Shown here in pieces: positions 35,593-47,372 of a stretch of 64,000 nucleotides of DNA (positions are counted from its first letter, which is position 1; every line of letters begins with the position of its first letter). The stretch comes from Halomonas sp. KAO (GTDB lineage: Bacteria > Pseudomonadota > Gammaproteobacteria > Pseudomonadales > Halomonadaceae), in NCBI RefSeq assembly GCF_015595025.1, contig NZ_JADNRL010000010.1:109702-173701 (forward strand), in the 5' to 3' direction. The notes beneath the pieces were generated by a model. That model did not search any database, was not told the DNA's origin, and was given only the letters and a program-made list of their open reading frames with translations. Both the position numbers and the translations under genes were made by a program.

Positions 35593-35657
35593 CAAGCCGC
35601 GGATCTTCACCGGACGCGGCCGCTATGACACCGGCAGCCCTTCGCAGGTTCCCGTGA

Positions 35658-35688
35658 TTGATCCGGCCTACCCCGGCCGGTGTATAGT
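35658..35688 (+). promoter_or_regulatory. Weak sigma-70-like promoter for DAHP synthase
   Basis: TTGATC (35658-35663) and TATAGT (35683-35688) are 19 bases apart, longer than ideal. They sit 60 bases before the gene's ATG. A GC-rich CCGGCC..GGCCGG dyad lies between them and might be an operator. Confidence 0.3.
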
Positions 35689-35747
35689 AGAGCCAAAACA
35701 ACCATGCCGTCAGGCCTTCAGCGCAGACACGACCCACAGGAAATCGC

Positions 35748-36824
35748 ATGACAGATCAACAGGTCAGCAACCTCAACGTCCTCTCCCAGGACGTGCTTAT
35801 CACCCCGGAAGCCCTCAAGCAGGAGATTCCGCTTACCGACGTCGCCGAGCAGACCGTGATCGAAGGGCGCCATACCATCCAGCGCATCCTGGACGGCGAA
35901 GACCCGCGCCTGCTGGTGGTGGTGGGCCCCTGCTCCATCCACGACGTGGATGCCGCCCTCGACTATGCTCGCCGCCTGCGCCGCCTGGCCGACGAGGTGA
36001 AGGACAGCCTGTATATCGTGATGCGCGTCTACTTCGAGAAGCCGCGCACCACCGTCGGCTGGAAGGGGCTGATCAACGACCCCAACCTGAATGGCTCCTT
36101 CGAGATCGAGAAGGGCCTGCATACGGCCCGCAAGCTGCTGGTGGAGCTGTCCGAGATGGGCCTGCCGCTGGCTACCGAGGCACTCGACCCGATCTCGCCT
36201 CAGTACATTCAGGACTGCATCAGCTGGTCGGCCATCGGCGCACGCACCACCGAATCCCAGACACACCGCGAGATGTCCTCGGGCCTCTCCTGCCCGGTCG
36301 GTTTCAAGAACGGCACCGACGGCAGCCTGGGTGTAGCGGTCAATGCCCTGCAGTCGGTGGCCCATCCGCACAACTTCCTGGGCATCGACTACAAGGGGCG
36401 GGTGGCCATCATTCGCACCCGCGGCAACGCCTACGGCCACGTGGTGCTGCGCGGCGGCAACGGCAAGCCCAACTACGACAGCGTCAGCGTGGCACTGGCA
36501 GAGCAGGAGCTCAACAAGGCCGGCATCAAGCCCAACATCATGATCGACTGCTCCCACGCCAACTCCAACAAGGATGCGGCGCTGCAGCCGCTGGTGCTGG
36601 AGAACGTCACCAACCAGCTGCTCGACGGCAACCGTTCGATCATCGGCCTGATGGTCGAGTCCAATATCGGCTGGGGCAACCAGAAGCTGCCGGAGGATCT
36701 CGACCAGCTCCAGTACGGCGTTTCCATCACCGATGCCTGCATCGACTGGGAGACCACCGAGCAGACATTCAAGGAGATGAACGAGAAGCTGGCACCGGTC
36801 CTGGCCAAGCGTATCGAGCGCTGA
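35748..36824 (+). CDS. aroG: 3-deoxy-7-phosphoheptulonate (DAHP) synthase, class I
   Basis: 358 residues. Type I-alpha DAHP synthase motifs: VVVGPCSIHD, MRVYFEKPRTTVGWKGLINDP, GARTTESQTHREM, PVGFKNGTDG, and DCSHANSNKD. It joins PEP and erythrose 4-phosphate, the first step of the shikimate pathway. Isozymes inhibited by Phe, Tyr or Trp differ subtly, so the symbol aroG (rather than aroF or aroH) is provisional. AGGAAA lies before the ATG. No tyrR or trpR site is recognised. Confidence 0.93.
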   Translation: MTDQQVSNLNVLSQDVLITPEALKQEIPLTDVAEQTVIEGRHTIQRILDGEDPRLLVVVGPCSIHDVDAALDYARRLRRLADEVKDSLYIVMRVYFEKPRTTVGWKGLINDPNLNGSFEIEKGLHTARKLLVELSEMGLPLATEALDPISPQYIQDCISWSAIGARTTESQTHREMSSGLSCPVGFKNGTDGSLGVAVNALQSVAHPHNFLGIDYKGRVAIIRTRGNAYGHVVLRGGNGKPNYDSVSVALAEQELNKAGIKPNIMIDCSHANSNKDAALQPLVLENVTNQLLDGNRSIIGLMVESNIGWGNQKLPEDLDQLQYGVSITDACIDWETTEQTFKEMNEKLAPVLAKRIER

Positions 36825-36875
36825 TCGACACGGCCGATGGCGCCGGCCCACTCACCCGGTGCAGGCGCCTACCAC

Positions 36876-36908
36876 GAAAGCCCACGACCGTCCGCGGCGT
36901 GGGCTTTC
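36876..36908 (+). terminator. Terminator between convergent aroG and xthA
   Basis: An 11-bp perfect stem GAAAGCCCACG / CGTGGGCTTTC with an 11-base loop and a T-rich 3' arm. It lies between converging genes, 52 bases after the DAHP synthase stop. Confidence 0.7.
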
Positions 36909-36919
36909 TCGTTATGCCA

Positions 36920-37756
36920 TCACGCTTTCGGCAGCGAAAGCTCGGCCCATACGGGGGCATGATCGGAGGGCTTCTGCATGCCGCGCAGCTCATAGTCGAT
37001 GCCGGCGTCGACCACCTTCTCCGCCAGCGGCGCGGTCACCAGGATATGGTCGATGCGCAGGCCTCGCTTCGGGTCGCGATCGAATCCCTTGGAGCGATAG
37101 TCGAACCAGCTGTAGCGGTCGGCCACCTCGGGATAGTGCAGCCGGTAGCTGTCCACCAGGCCCCAGGCCTTGATACCCGCCAGCCACTCACGCTCCACCG
37201 GCTGGAAACTGGTCTTGCCTTCGCGCAGCCAGCGCTTGCGATTGGCCTCGCCGATGCCGATATCGATATCCTCGGGCGAAATATTGAAATCGCCCATCAC
37301 CGCCAGACGCTCGTCGGGGCGATGGTGGCGCTCGAGCAGCGACCCCAGCTGGGCATAGAACGCCCGCTTGTGGGGGAACTTCAGCGGGTGCTCGATATTC
37401 TCGCCCTGGGGGAAGTAACCATTCCATACCCTCAGCGGCTCACCGTCTGATAGCCGCAGGGTCACGCCGATCATGCGGCGCTGAGCCTCATCAGCGTCAT
37501 CGGGAAAGCCGTAGTGGACCGCCTCGGGCTCGCCGCACTGGGCCGTATCGAGCATCATCGCGACGCCGTAGTGCCCCTTCTGGCCATGGTAGACGACTCG
37601 ATAGCCCAGCGCCTCCACCGCCTCGCGGGGAAACTCGGCGTCCTGCACCTTGGTCTCCTGCAGACCGATCAGCGCCGGCCGCTGGGCCATGACCAATGCC
37701 TCCAGCTGATGAAGGCGCGCACGAATGCCATTGATATTGAACGATACCAGACGCAT
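36920..37756 (-). CDS. xthA: Exodeoxyribonuclease III
   Basis: 278 residues of the AP-endonuclease/exonuclease/phosphatase fold. [27 protein letters not shown], the metal residues in [11 protein letters not shown] and the final [10 protein letters not shown] are all there. It cleaves abasic sites and has 3'-5' exonuclease activity in base-excision repair. The start at 37756 overlaps by one base the stop of the preceding small basic protein (TGATG), so translation is coupled. An open frame continues upstream but is the shadow of that gene. Confidence 0.93.
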   Translation of the reverse strand: MRLVSFNINGIRARLHQLEALVMAQRPALIGLQETKVQDAEFPREAVEALGYRVVYHGQKGHYGVAMMLDTAQCGEPEAVHYGFPDDADEAQRRMIGVTLRLSDGEPLRVWNGYFPQGENIEHPLKFPHKRAFYAQLGSLLERHHRPDERLAVMGDFNISPEDIDIGIGEANRKRWLREGKTSFQPVEREWLAGIKAWGLVDSYRLHYPEVADRYSWFDYRSKGFDRDPKRGLRIDHILVTAPLAEKVVDAGIDYELRGMQKPSDHAPVWAELSLPKA

Positions 37757-38013
37757 CAGCTCGACGTTCCTCCCGGCTCCGGCCCCTCGCCGCCTTCGCG
37801 CTCGGGGTGAATGGCGATCTCCTGACCGGCCTCCTGGCGAGCCTGCTTGCGGGCGGCCTGAAGCTTGCGCTGCTGACGCTTCTTCTGGGTGTAGCGGGTC
37901 GACGAGGTGACCTGGTCGGGATTCTCGTGGCGCCACTTCTTGTAGTCCTTGCGCCGACCGGTACGAATCTGCACCTTGTCGGCCAGCGAACGGGTCTTCT
38001 TGCGACGTGTCAT
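37756..38013 (-). CDS. Small highly basic conserved-type protein
   Basis: 85 residues starting [21 protein letters not shown], with many Lys, Arg and Gln residues in the first 65 positions ([20 protein letters not shown], then a coiled-coil-like [20 protein letters not shown]) and a short Gly/Pro/Glu-rich acidic tail. A GGAG seven bases before 38013 supports this start over the ATG two codons upstream. The charge suggests nucleic-acid or ribosome binding, which is inference only. I do not recognise a named family. It is coupled to xthA by TGATG and divergent from rhlB. Confidence 0.75.
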   Translation of the reverse strand: MTRRKKTRSLADKVQIRTGRRKDYKKWRHENPDQVTSSTRYTQKKRQQRKLQAARKQARQEAGQEIAIHPEREGGEGPEPGGTSS

Positions 38014-38145
38014 GGGCATACTCCTCTGCTGTGACGCGCATTCTATCAGCCCTGCGCGGTGAGACGCGCCCTTCGTCGCATAGACTGGTACAATACCCGT
38101 TTGCATGACATGACTACCCTATCGACACGGAAAGACAGCAAGCCT

Positions 38146-39420
38146 ATGAGCGAGTCGGAACAGACCACGGCCCCGGCCGAGAACCGCAAGCCCAAGCGTC
38201 GTCGTCGCAAGCCGCGCCGTCGCCAGTCGAACTGGGATCTGCGCCAGTTCCAGGTCACCCCGGTGGCCGGCAAGTGGCGCTTTCACGACTTCGACCTGCC
38301 CCTGCCGCTGATGCGAGCCATCCACGCGCTGGGCTTCGAGTACTGCACCCCGATCCAGGCCGAGGTCCTCGGCCACACCCTGCTCGGCGGTGATATCGTC
38401 GGCAAGGCCCAGACCGGCACCGGCAAGACCGCCGCCTTCCTGATCTCGATCCTGGCCTACTTCCTCGAGGAGGAGCGCCCCAATGGCCAGAAGCCGGGCG
38501 CACCCCGCGCGCTGGTCGTGGCACCGACCCGCGAGCTCGCCCTGCAGATCGAGAAGGACGCCAAGGCCCTGGCACGCTTTACCGACCTCAAGGTGGCAAG
38601 CGTGGTGGGCGGCATGGACTACCAGAAGCAGCGCGAGGCCCTCGACGGCAAGCTCGATATCCTGGTGGCCACCCCGGGTCGCCTGCTCGACTTCCATCAG
38701 AAGCGCGATGTCGACCTCACCCAGGTCGAGGTGCTGGTCCTCGATGAAGCCGACCGCATGCTCTCCATGGGCTTTATCCCCGACGTCAAGCGGATCATCC
38801 GCCATACGCCGAAGAAGGAGGAGCGCCAGACCTTCCTGTTCTCGGCCACCTTCACCGAGGATATCCTCCAGCTGGCCAGCCAGTGGACCCATGAGCCGGC
38901 CCATGTCGAGATCGCCGTCACCGTCGACAACGCCGCCGACATCGATCAGCGGGTCTATATGGTCGGCGATGCGGAGAAGCAGCGCCTGCTGGTCAAGCTG
39001 CTCCAGCAGGAGAGCTTTGACCGGGTGATGGTGTTCGGCAACCGCCGCGACCTGGTGCGCAAGCTCGATGAGCTGCTACGCAAGGCGGGCATCGACGTGG
39101 CCATGCTCTCCGGCGATGTCCCCCAGAACCAGCGCATCGAGACCCTCGAGAAGTTCCGTGCCGGCGAGATCCAGGTCCTGGTGGCCACCGATGTGGCCGG
39201 CCGTGGCATCCATATCGAGGATGTCAGCCACGTGATCAACTACACCCTGCCGGAAGATCCGGAGGACTACGTCCACCGCATCGGCCGCACCGGCCGCGCC
39301 GGCGCCAAGGGGGTATCCATCAGCTTCGTGGGCGAGGAGGACGCCTTCTCGCTGCCCGAGATCGAGCGCTATATCGACGACAAGCTGCCCTGCGAGCATC
39401 CGCCCGAAGGGCTTCTGTAA
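38146..39420 (+). CDS. rhlB: DEAD-box ATP-dependent RNA helicase RhlB-like
   Basis: 424 residues. After an Arg/Lys-rich N-terminal region (about 1-35) come the Q motif (FHDFDLP...GFEYCTPIQ), Walker [22 protein letters not shown] in [12 protein letters not shown] in FLFSATF and [10 protein letters not shown]. RhlB unwinds RNA for the degradosome. The C-terminal block [15 protein letters not shown] matches RhlB rather than RhlE or SrmB. The start at 38146 has GGAAAG at a slightly long distance; an ATG at 38110 is possible. Six bases before dinG. Confidence 0.88.
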   Translation: MSESEQTTAPAENRKPKRRRRKPRRRQSNWDLRQFQVTPVAGKWRFHDFDLPLPLMRAIHALGFEYCTPIQAEVLGHTLLGGDIVGKAQTGTGKTAAFLISILAYFLEEERPNGQKPGAPRALVVAPTRELALQIEKDAKALARFTDLKVASVVGGMDYQKQREALDGKLDILVATPGRLLDFHQKRDVDLTQVEVLVLDEADRMLSMGFIPDVKRIIRHTPKKEERQTFLFSATFTEDILQLASQWTHEPAHVEIAVTVDNAADIDQRVYMVGDAEKQRLLVKLLQQESFDRVMVFGNRRDLVRKLDELLRKAGIDVAMLSGDVPQNQRIETLEKFRAGEIQVLVATDVAGRGIHIEDVSHVINYTLPEDPEDYVHRIGRTGRAGAKGVSISFVGEEDAFSLPEIERYIDDKLPCEHPPEGLL

Positions 39421-39426
39421 CTCACG

Positions 39427-41571
<2,145 letters not shown>

Positions 41572-42608
41572 GGACTCTTCCGCCGCCTCGTCATGCCCCC
41601 AGGCGTGGGCCAGCCGGTCGAGCCTCGACCAGTCGTCGTCCTTGCCACTGCGCTTCGCCACTTCCCGCCAGGCGGCCAGTGCCCGCTCGCGATCGCGAGC
41701 CCGCTCCCAGGCCTGGGCCAGCAGCCGTCGATTCGCCTCGCTGTCCGCAAGCTCACCCGACGCCAGTGCCGCCTCGAGGTGCTCGGCGGCACGCGCCGGG
41801 GTACCGCCGGCGAGGTGCAGCTCGATCAGGCGGCGCAGATCCTCGGCGCCACTCAGAAGGCCGGCACGCCAGCCCGCCTCCCAGATGGCGGCCGCTCGCC
41901 CGGCATCGCCCAGCCGCTGAGCCAGGGCCGCCGCCTCGCGCCAGCGCGCCGGGTCGCGGCTTTCGGTCAGCCCGCTAGCGAGCAGGGAAAGCGCCGCCTC
42001 GTCCCGGCCGGCGCGGCGCAGCACGACACTGGCCAGGGCACGCTGGCGATCGTCGAGTTGCGGCGCCAGCTCCCGCGCCTGCTGCACCCGATCGGCGGCC
42101 TCCTCCCAGCGCTCGAGGTGTGCCAGGGAGCGCGCCAGCTGCCAGTAATCGCGCGGCTCGCCCGCGTGACGTCCCAGCCACTCCGCCAACAGCTCGCTCC
42201 CCCGTTCGCGATCGCCGGCGGCCAGCCGCAGGCGAGCCTCGTCGCGCAGCCAACGATCGTGCTGCTGCGCCTCGATGCCCTCGACACCGCGCGCCTCGGC
42301 GAGGTAGTTCGCTGCCGCCACAGGCTCCTCCTGCTGCATCATCGCGCCGGCGGCTAGCTGCAGGTAGAGGGCCTGCGCCCAGCGGTCGCCGGCATTGCCC
42401 CCGGCCAGGCGCCGTGCCTGGGCCAGGGCACGCGCCTCCACCGCCGCGGCCTCCCCCTCCTGGAGTGCCACTTCCAGCTGCTGGAGGTCGTCGATAAAGC
42501 TGGCCTTGAGCGGAGGAGCCGCCTGGGCCAGCGGAACGCCCACCAGCCAGCAGAACAGCAAAGCGGAAAAAGAGAGCAGGGTGTAGCGCATGGGAGTCTC
42601 CTCGCGAC

Positions 42609-43355
42609 TCATCTCAGCTTGAACTCCAGGCGCTGGCGTGCCCGCCGAAGCCCCTGGGCCGGCTCGAAGCGCCAGCGCGACACCGACCGGCGCGCCGCCT
42701 CGTCGAAGACGCTGGTGGGTCGCGCCGAGAGCACCTTGATGCTGCCCGGATCCACGCTGCCATCGGGCCGAATGACGAACGCAAGCTCGACATACCCCTC
42801 GAGACCACGGCGCTGGGCCCGAGACGGATACTCGGGTGGCACGCGACTGGTGGGGGCGATCTGGCCCACGTCGACCGGCTCGCGACTGACGGGCTTGGCC
42901 ACCGCCTCGGCGGGACTCGCTGCCGCCGAGGAGGGCGTCGAAGTGGGGGCAGGCGCGGGGGCCGGAGTTGGGGCCGGCTCCGCTCGAGGCTCCTGACGCG
43001 GCTCGGGCGGCGGTTCAGGGGACACTTCGGCCAGCTCGGGAAGCGAGCTGTCCAGCTCGACTGGCGCCGGCTCCTCGGCCGGCAACTCCGGCTCGGGCAG
43101 GGCCAGAGCGGTGTTCGGCACGGGTGCCGGCTCCGGCAGTGGCGGTGGCGTGGCGGCAGGCGGCATCACGGCAGGGGGCTCGCTGACAGGTTCAGCCGCT
43201 TCGGGCTCCGGCTCCGGCGCCAGCTCTGTCATCGTCAGGCGCATCTCCTGTACCTCGATATCCGGCTCAGGGGGAGAGACCAGCAGCGCCAGCAGCCAGA
43301 ACAGCAGCAGTGCCATGCCGGCACCGGCCAGCACCGAGAGCAGAACTCGCCTCAT
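42609..43355 (-). CDS. tonB: TonB energy-transducing protein
   Basis: 248 residues: cytoplasmic start, one membrane anchor (about 5-26), a long periplasmic Pro/Glu/Ala-rich spacer with a [11 protein letters not shown] run, and a C-terminal domain beginning PPEYPSRAQRRGLEGYVELAFVIRPDGSVDPG, with the conserved YP and G-x-V-x-L features and final RLEFKLR. It carries proton-motive energy from ExbB-ExbD to outer-membrane receptors. The spacer is large enough to span the periplasm. Start and stop overlap exbD and the TPR gene by four bases. Confidence 0.9.
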   Translation of the reverse strand: MRRVLLSVLAGAGMALLLFWLLALLVSPPEPDIEVQEMRLTMTELAPEPEPEAAEPVSEPPAVMPPAATPPPLPEPAPVPNTALALPEPELPAEEPAPVELDSSLPELAEVSPEPPPEPRQEPRAEPAPTPAPAPAPTSTPSSAAASPAEAVAKPVSREPVDVGQIAPTSRVPPEYPSRAQRRGLEGYVELAFVIRPDGSVDPGSIKVLSARPTSVFDEAARRSVSRWRFEPAQGLRRARQRLEFKLR

Positions 43356-43762
43356 GACGACCCTCGAGTCGCCGCCACGGCGACATTGTCCACACCGGCC
43401 TGGCGGATACGATCCATCACCTCGATCAGCAGCCCGGTGGTCGACTCGCGGTCGGCCTGGATCACCACGCCCCCCTCATCGCTGACCAGGCCGGCCACGG
43501 CGTCGCCGACGCGATGGGCATCCACCGGCTCGCCGTCGACCCACACCGCTCCCTCGGGAGTGATGGCCACCATCAGCTGGGCATCCGGCCGGGGCGAGGC
43601 GGCACTCGACTCGGGGCGGTCGATCTCCACCCCGCTCTCCTTGATAAAGCTGGTGGTCACGATAAAGAAGATCAACATGATAAAGACCACGTCGAGCATC
43701 GGGGTCAGATTGATCTCACCGCTATCCCCGGCGTCACCGGCAAGCGTACGGCGTCTACGCAT
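43352..43762 (-). CDS. exbD: ExbD-family biopolymer transport protein
   Basis: 136 residues. NLTPMLDVVFIMLIFFIVTTSF contains the single helix with the proton-carrying Asp, followed by a periplasmic domain with AVWVDGEPV and VVIQADR. Works with ExbB and TonB. The start at 43762 overlaps exbB by eight bases. No long upstream extension is real. Confidence 0.93.
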   Translation of the reverse strand: MRRRRTLAGDAGDSGEINLTPMLDVVFIMLIFFIVTTSFIKESGVEIDRPESSAASPRPDAQLMVAITPEGAVWVDGEPVDAHRVGDAVAGLVSDEGGVVIQADRESTTGLLIEVMDRIRQAGVDNVAVAATRGSS

Positions 43763-44291
43763 CGTTCTCCTCCACGGCACGGGCCAGTCGGTCATGCAGC
43801 CGCTGATCCTCGCGCCGAATGACCTGTTCCAGCCGAGTGGTAAACAGCAGCCCCACCACCGCCACCGCCATGCCCGCCAGGGTCGGCAGGGTGGCCCGAG
43901 CCACGCCATCGGCCATGGCGCGTGCCTGGCTGGTATCACTCAGCGCCAGGCTGTCGAAGACGGTAATCATCCCGGTGACGGTGCCCAGCAGACCCAACAG
44001 CGGGCAGAGCGCCACCAGCAGCTTGAGCCAGGGCAGCGGCCGACGCAGCCGGGCGATCAGTTCGCTGGCCCACACCTCGCGAACGGTCAGGGCACTCCAG
44101 CTATGGTGGTCGGCGCGCTGTGCCCAGCGCCGGACCAGCCTGCGCCGAGCACGCCGATAAGTGAGTCGAAAGAACAGCACCCGCTCCAGCGCCAGGCTGA
44201 ACAGCAGCGCCGCCACGGCGGCGATGCCCACCAGCACGACGCCACCGGCGTCAATCAGCCGTGCCAGGGGCTCAAGCCATAGCGGCAGCAT
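43755..44291 (-). CDS. exbB: ExbB/TolQ-family proton channel (second copy)
   Basis: 178 residues with three helices: about 12-35, 93-120 and 140-160. The conserved LLGLLGTVTGMITVFDSLAL and ATLPTLAGMAVAVVGLL are present. It matches the ExbB2-type shorter subunit that pairs with ExbD. Overlaps the upstream TtpC-like gene by 20 bases and exbD by eight. Confidence 0.92.
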   Translation of the reverse strand: MLPLWLEPLARLIDAGGVVLVGIAAVAALLFSLALERVLFFRLTYRRARRRLVRRWAQRADHHSWSALTVREVWASELIARLRRPLPWLKLLVALCPLLGLLGTVTGMITVFDSLALSDTSQARAMADGVARATLPTLAGMAVAVVGLLFTTRLEQVIRREDQRLHDRLARAVEENDA

Positions 44292-45666
44292 GCGGCCCTT
44301 TCTCCTTGGCGGTAATGGCGGGGCGGCGATGCTCCAGTCGCTCGGCCAGGGCGGCACTGGCCTGCCCCTCCACCACGCCGGCCAGCTGACGACTGCGGCC
44401 GGCCAGGGCGGTGTGGGCAAACAGCAGGGGCACCGCGGTGATCAGCCCCAGCACGGTCGTCACCAGTGCCTGACTGATGCCGCCCGCCATTAGCTGTGGG
44501 TCGCCGGTGCCGAAGACGGTGATGGCCTGGAAGGTCACGATCATCCCGGTGACGGTGCCCAGCAGCCCCAGCAGCGGAGCCACCGCGGCCAGCAGCTTGA
44601 CCAGCGGTTGGCCCCTCTCTAGACGCGGCAGCTCGGCCAGCACCGCCTCGTCGAGACGTGCCTCCAGCGCTTCCGGCATGGGATCATCGGAAAGCGCCCG
44701 GAAGCGCAGCAACACACGGCCCAGGGGGTTGTCATCACGCAACTGATCCAGCGTCGTCAGTTGACGACGCAGCGCCACGCTGACCCTGAGCAGGTAGCCA
44801 TACTGCAACAGCGCCACCAACAGGCCAAAGGCGCCCAGGCCCACCACCACATAACCGACGACGCCCCCCTGCTGGAAACGCTCTTGCAGGCTGGGGCGCT
44901 GTGCCAGGGCCTCGATCACCTGCCCTCCGGTCGGGTCCAGGGCGATGCGCTCGCCCTCGCCTGCCTGGAAGGCGGCAAGCTGCTGGGCCACCTCGTTGGG
45001 CGTACGCGTCACCGTGGCCAGTGCGCCCTCTTCGGCGCCACGTTCGAGCAGATCCCCGGCGGCGAAGGCTGCCAGATCCCCCAGCCGCACGACCTCGCGG
45101 GGTGCGATCTCACCGCTGTTGGCAGCCACCGGAGCCTCGAAGGCGCGTATGCGGCCGGTCTCGACCGTCAGGGCAATAAGGGAATCGGCGAGACTCTCGA
45201 GGTGCTCGGGGCGCAACACCTCGACGTCATTCAGTCGCGGCGGCAGCTCGGCACCGCCCACGGTAAGCCAGCTCTCGGCTAGGGCATCACGCAGCTCTCC
45301 GCTATGGCGGGCCAGCACCTTCAGCACCGCCGTCAGGTCGTCGCCCTGCTCGGCCTGGCGGCTATCGAGGGCCTCTCGGCGAGACTGCAGCTCGGCCTGA
45401 CGGGATTCGAGCTCGGCATGTCGCGACTCGACCTCGGCATAAGCCTGCCGCGCCTCCTCCAGGGCCGCTTCCAGTGCATCACGGTCCTCGACCAGCTCGG
45501 CCAGCCGCGCGGCATCCCGCGCCTCCGCGGCCTCCCGCTCGGCGCGCAGGGTGGTCAACGGATCGCTCTGGGCCGCCGCGGGCAGCATCGTCGCCAATAG
45601 CACAGCTCCCAGAACCAGTGCCACGACACGCTTCAGACTGGGGTTGCTCTTGATGCTGGTATTCAT
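44272..45666 (-). CDS. ttpC: TtpC-like MotA/TolQ/ExbB protein with periplasmic coiled coil
   Basis: 464 residues. A signal peptide (about 1-32) is followed by a Glu/Ala/Arg coiled coil (about 38-110), a linking domain, a helix near 270-290, and the ExbB channel region with LVKLLAAVAPLLGLLGTVTGMIVTF. This long-N-terminus design and position directly after a DUF3450 gene and before exbB, exbD and tonB match TtpC of Vibrio TonB2 systems, which is required for TonB2-dependent siderophore uptake there. Four-base overlap with the DUF3450 gene and 20-base overlap with exbB. Confidence 0.88.
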   Translation of the reverse strand: MNTSIKSNPSLKRVVALVLGAVLLATMLPAAAQSDPLTTLRAEREAAEARDAARLAELVEDRDALEAALEEARQAYAEVESRHAELESRQAELQSRREALDSRQAEQGDDLTAVLKVLARHSGELRDALAESWLTVGGAELPPRLNDVEVLRPEHLESLADSLIALTVETGRIRAFEAPVAANSGEIAPREVVRLGDLAAFAAGDLLERGAEEGALATVTRTPNEVAQQLAAFQAGEGERIALDPTGGQVIEALAQRPSLQERFQQGGVVGYVVVGLGAFGLLVALLQYGYLLRVSVALRRQLTTLDQLRDDNPLGRVLLRFRALSDDPMPEALEARLDEAVLAELPRLERGQPLVKLLAAVAPLLGLLGTVTGMIVTFQAITVFGTGDPQLMAGGISQALVTTVLGLITAVPLLFAHTALAGRSRQLAGVVEGQASAALAERLEHRRPAITAKEKGPHAAAMA

Positions 45667-46442
45667 AAGACGTGCTCCGCGTCGACCGGCGTCACCGGGT
45701 GGGAGACCGGTAGGGTAAGCAACTCCGGCGCCCGCTGGTCGCGGGCGATACGCAGCCCATGGCGCAGCTCGACTCGCTCGGCCTCAGCCAGTGGCTGCCA
45801 GCGCTGCTCGTCGGAGCGCCAAACGGCGCCCTGATGTCCATCGGGCGTCAGATAATAGAGCCCCACGCGACCCAGGCGGAAAAAGTCCACCTCTCGGCGC
45901 ACCTCCCCCTCCTCCAGGGTGCCGCGCCAGGCATCGAGCTCGCGACCATAGTTCAGCTCGGCGCGCCAGGCGGCCAGGGTGCGGTCCAGGCGCTGCGCCG
46001 TGGAAAGGTCGGGATCTGCCATGCCACTCTCGAGTCCCTCGACCCGTGCCAGACGCTCCTGCTTCAGGAAGGGAAGGTCACCCTCCACCCAGGCCCTCAA
46101 CCGCGACAACAACCCCTGCTCAACCGCCGGCAAGGTTTCACGGGTCTCGACCAGGGCATCCAGGGCCGCTTCGCGGGTCGCCAGGCGCTCGGCCTGGCGC
46201 TCGAGACGCGGCGTCAGGCTCTCGCTGTCCGCCCGAAGGCGTCGCGTCTCGGCTTCCAGGCGACGCAGCTCGGCCAGCATCTCGCGACTGGCGTCATCGG
46301 CGGCATCGATGCGCACCTGCAACTCGGCCTGAACACGCTGTGCCTCGCTGGCTTCCTCTATCAGCTCCTGCCCCATCAGGGGTGTGGTGACGAGCAGAAG
46401 GCCAGCAGCCCCCAATAACAGAGTGGATCGAATCCTCTTCAC
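45663..46442 (-). CDS. DUF3450 exported coiled-coil protein
   Basis: 259 residues from a GTG start at 46442 (GGAG six bases upstream). Signal peptide about 1-24 (LMGQ region), then a long coiled coil (about 28-100), then a globular part with LRAWVEGDLPFLKQERLARV and GLYYLTPDGHQGAVW, which are DUF3450 hallmarks. First gene of the TonB2-like operon. The function is not established; being periplasmic with a coiled coil and next to TtpC, it may pair with TtpC's coiled coil. Lies downstream of the Fur-box region. Confidence 0.88.
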   Translation of the reverse strand: MKRIRSTLLLGAAGLLLVTTPLMGQELIEEASEAQRVQAELQVRIDAADDASREMLAELRRLEAETRRLRADSESLTPRLERQAERLATREAALDALVETRETLPAVEQGLLSRLRAWVEGDLPFLKQERLARVEGLESGMADPDLSTAQRLDRTLAAWRAELNYGRELDAWRGTLEEGEVRREVDFFRLGRVGLYYLTPDGHQGAVWRSDEQRWQPLAEAERVELRHGLRIARDQRAPELLTLPVSHPVTPVDAEHVL

Positions 46443-46491
46443 GTCAGGCTCCCTGGCTCCGTGACGAATGGCGAACGGATGCTCTCACAAG

Positions 46492-46506
46492 TGATAATAG
46501 TTATCA
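46492..46506. promoter_or_regulatory. Fur box 1 (7-1-7)
   Basis: TGATAATAGTTATCA matches the 7-1-7 Fur pattern TGATAATNATTATCA with one mismatch. It is 50 bases upstream of the DUF3450 start and 117 upstream of fhuF, so it can repress both directions when iron is plentiful. Confidence 0.75.
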
Positions 46507-46531
46507 ATCATTGAAAACCCTTAAAATATAA

Positions 46532-46546
46532 TGATAATAAGTCTCA
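46532..46546. promoter_or_regulatory. Fur box 2 (weaker)
   Basis: TGATAATAAGTCTCA keeps one full half-site and five of seven positions in the other. It is 40 bases from box 1, in the fhuF promoter side of the shared region; the sequence between is AT-rich and probably holds the promoters. Confidence 0.5.
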
Positions 46547-46622
46547 AATGTATCGCTGTCTCGCTACGGCTATCAGGGCCGATATACCCCTGACATGGTC
46601 GACAACCTTCCCGATGGATACC

Positions 46623-47372
46623 ATGCCTCGCACCCTCTTGACGCTCTACATTGGCCCGTTGAAGAGTTTTCCTCCTCCACGGGTCTCAATGGCTCCCGAT
46701 GCCGGCACTCTGCCTGCCAGAAATCTGCTCGACCCGGCCTACCTGGGTGCGCTATTCACGCGTTTTGGCGCCCAGTACGGCCACGGCGACCGCCGGGCGG
46801 TGGCCTCGCTGTGGTCCAAGTGGCACTTCAGCGCCCTGGTGGCCCACGGCCTGGCCGCTAACCTGCTTCTCGAACGCGACCTACCGCTGGGGCTGGACGA
46901 CTTGCACCTCGAGCAGTCGCCCGAGGGGCAGACCACCGGGCTGGTGCTGCGCCATGCCGGCAAGCCGTTGGCCGAGCTCGATCCCCATTCGCGCTTCGCT
47001 ACCCTGCTCGATAACCACCTGACGCCACTGATCGAGGCCCTGGCCACGGTCACCGGTGCCTCGCCCAAGGTGTTCTGGAGCAGCGCGGGCAACTACCTCG
47101 AATACTTCGCCAGCGCCCTGGCCGACCATCCCATGGCCTCACCGGACGCGACTGAGCCCGCCCAGGCGCTGATGGAGCGCCGCACCTTGCCCGACGGCCG
47201 CCGCAACCCGCTCTACCGCCCGGTGCGCTACGTCACGCCCGCCTCGCCGGACCAGCCCGCCCGGGTGCGCCGGCTGTGCTGCATCCGCTACCTGATCGAT
47301 GAACTCGGCTACTGCGCCAACTGCCCGCTGGCATGCCGGCCCGCCGGCAAGGCGGCGAAGGCAGCCGGATGA
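46623..47372 (+). CDS. fhuF: FhuF-type siderophore-iron reductase
   Basis: 249 residues. The C-terminus has the [2Fe-2S] motif CC-x10-C-x2-C with Cys219, Cys220, Cys231 and Cys234, specific to FhuF. The upstream RRAVASLWSKWHFSALV segment is common in this family. It reduces ferric hydroxamates in the cytoplasm to release iron. Possible starts are 46548, 46614, 46623 and 46689; I choose 46623 because MPRTLLTLYIGPLKSF resembles the start of related proteins and 46548 abuts Fur box 2. Overlaps the AraC regulator by four bases. Confidence 0.85.
   Translation: MPRTLLTLYIGPLKSFPPPRVSMAPDAGTLPARNLLDPAYLGALFTRFGAQYGHGDRRAVASLWSKWHFSALVAHGLAANLLLERDLPLGLDDLHLEQSPEGQTTGLVLRHAGKPLAELDPHSRFATLLDNHLTPLIEALATVTGASPKVFWSSAGNYLEYFASALADHPMASPDATEPAQALMERRTLPDGRRNPLYRPVRYVTPASPDQPARVRRLCCIRYLIDELGYCANCPLACRPAGKAAKAAG

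Noticed and set aside
35541..35600. Possible sigma-E promoter for rpoE (GGAACACTTG ... GTCTTT)
   Set aside because: Spacing between the -35-like and -10-like parts is about 20, too long, and the -35 has a mismatch in the core.
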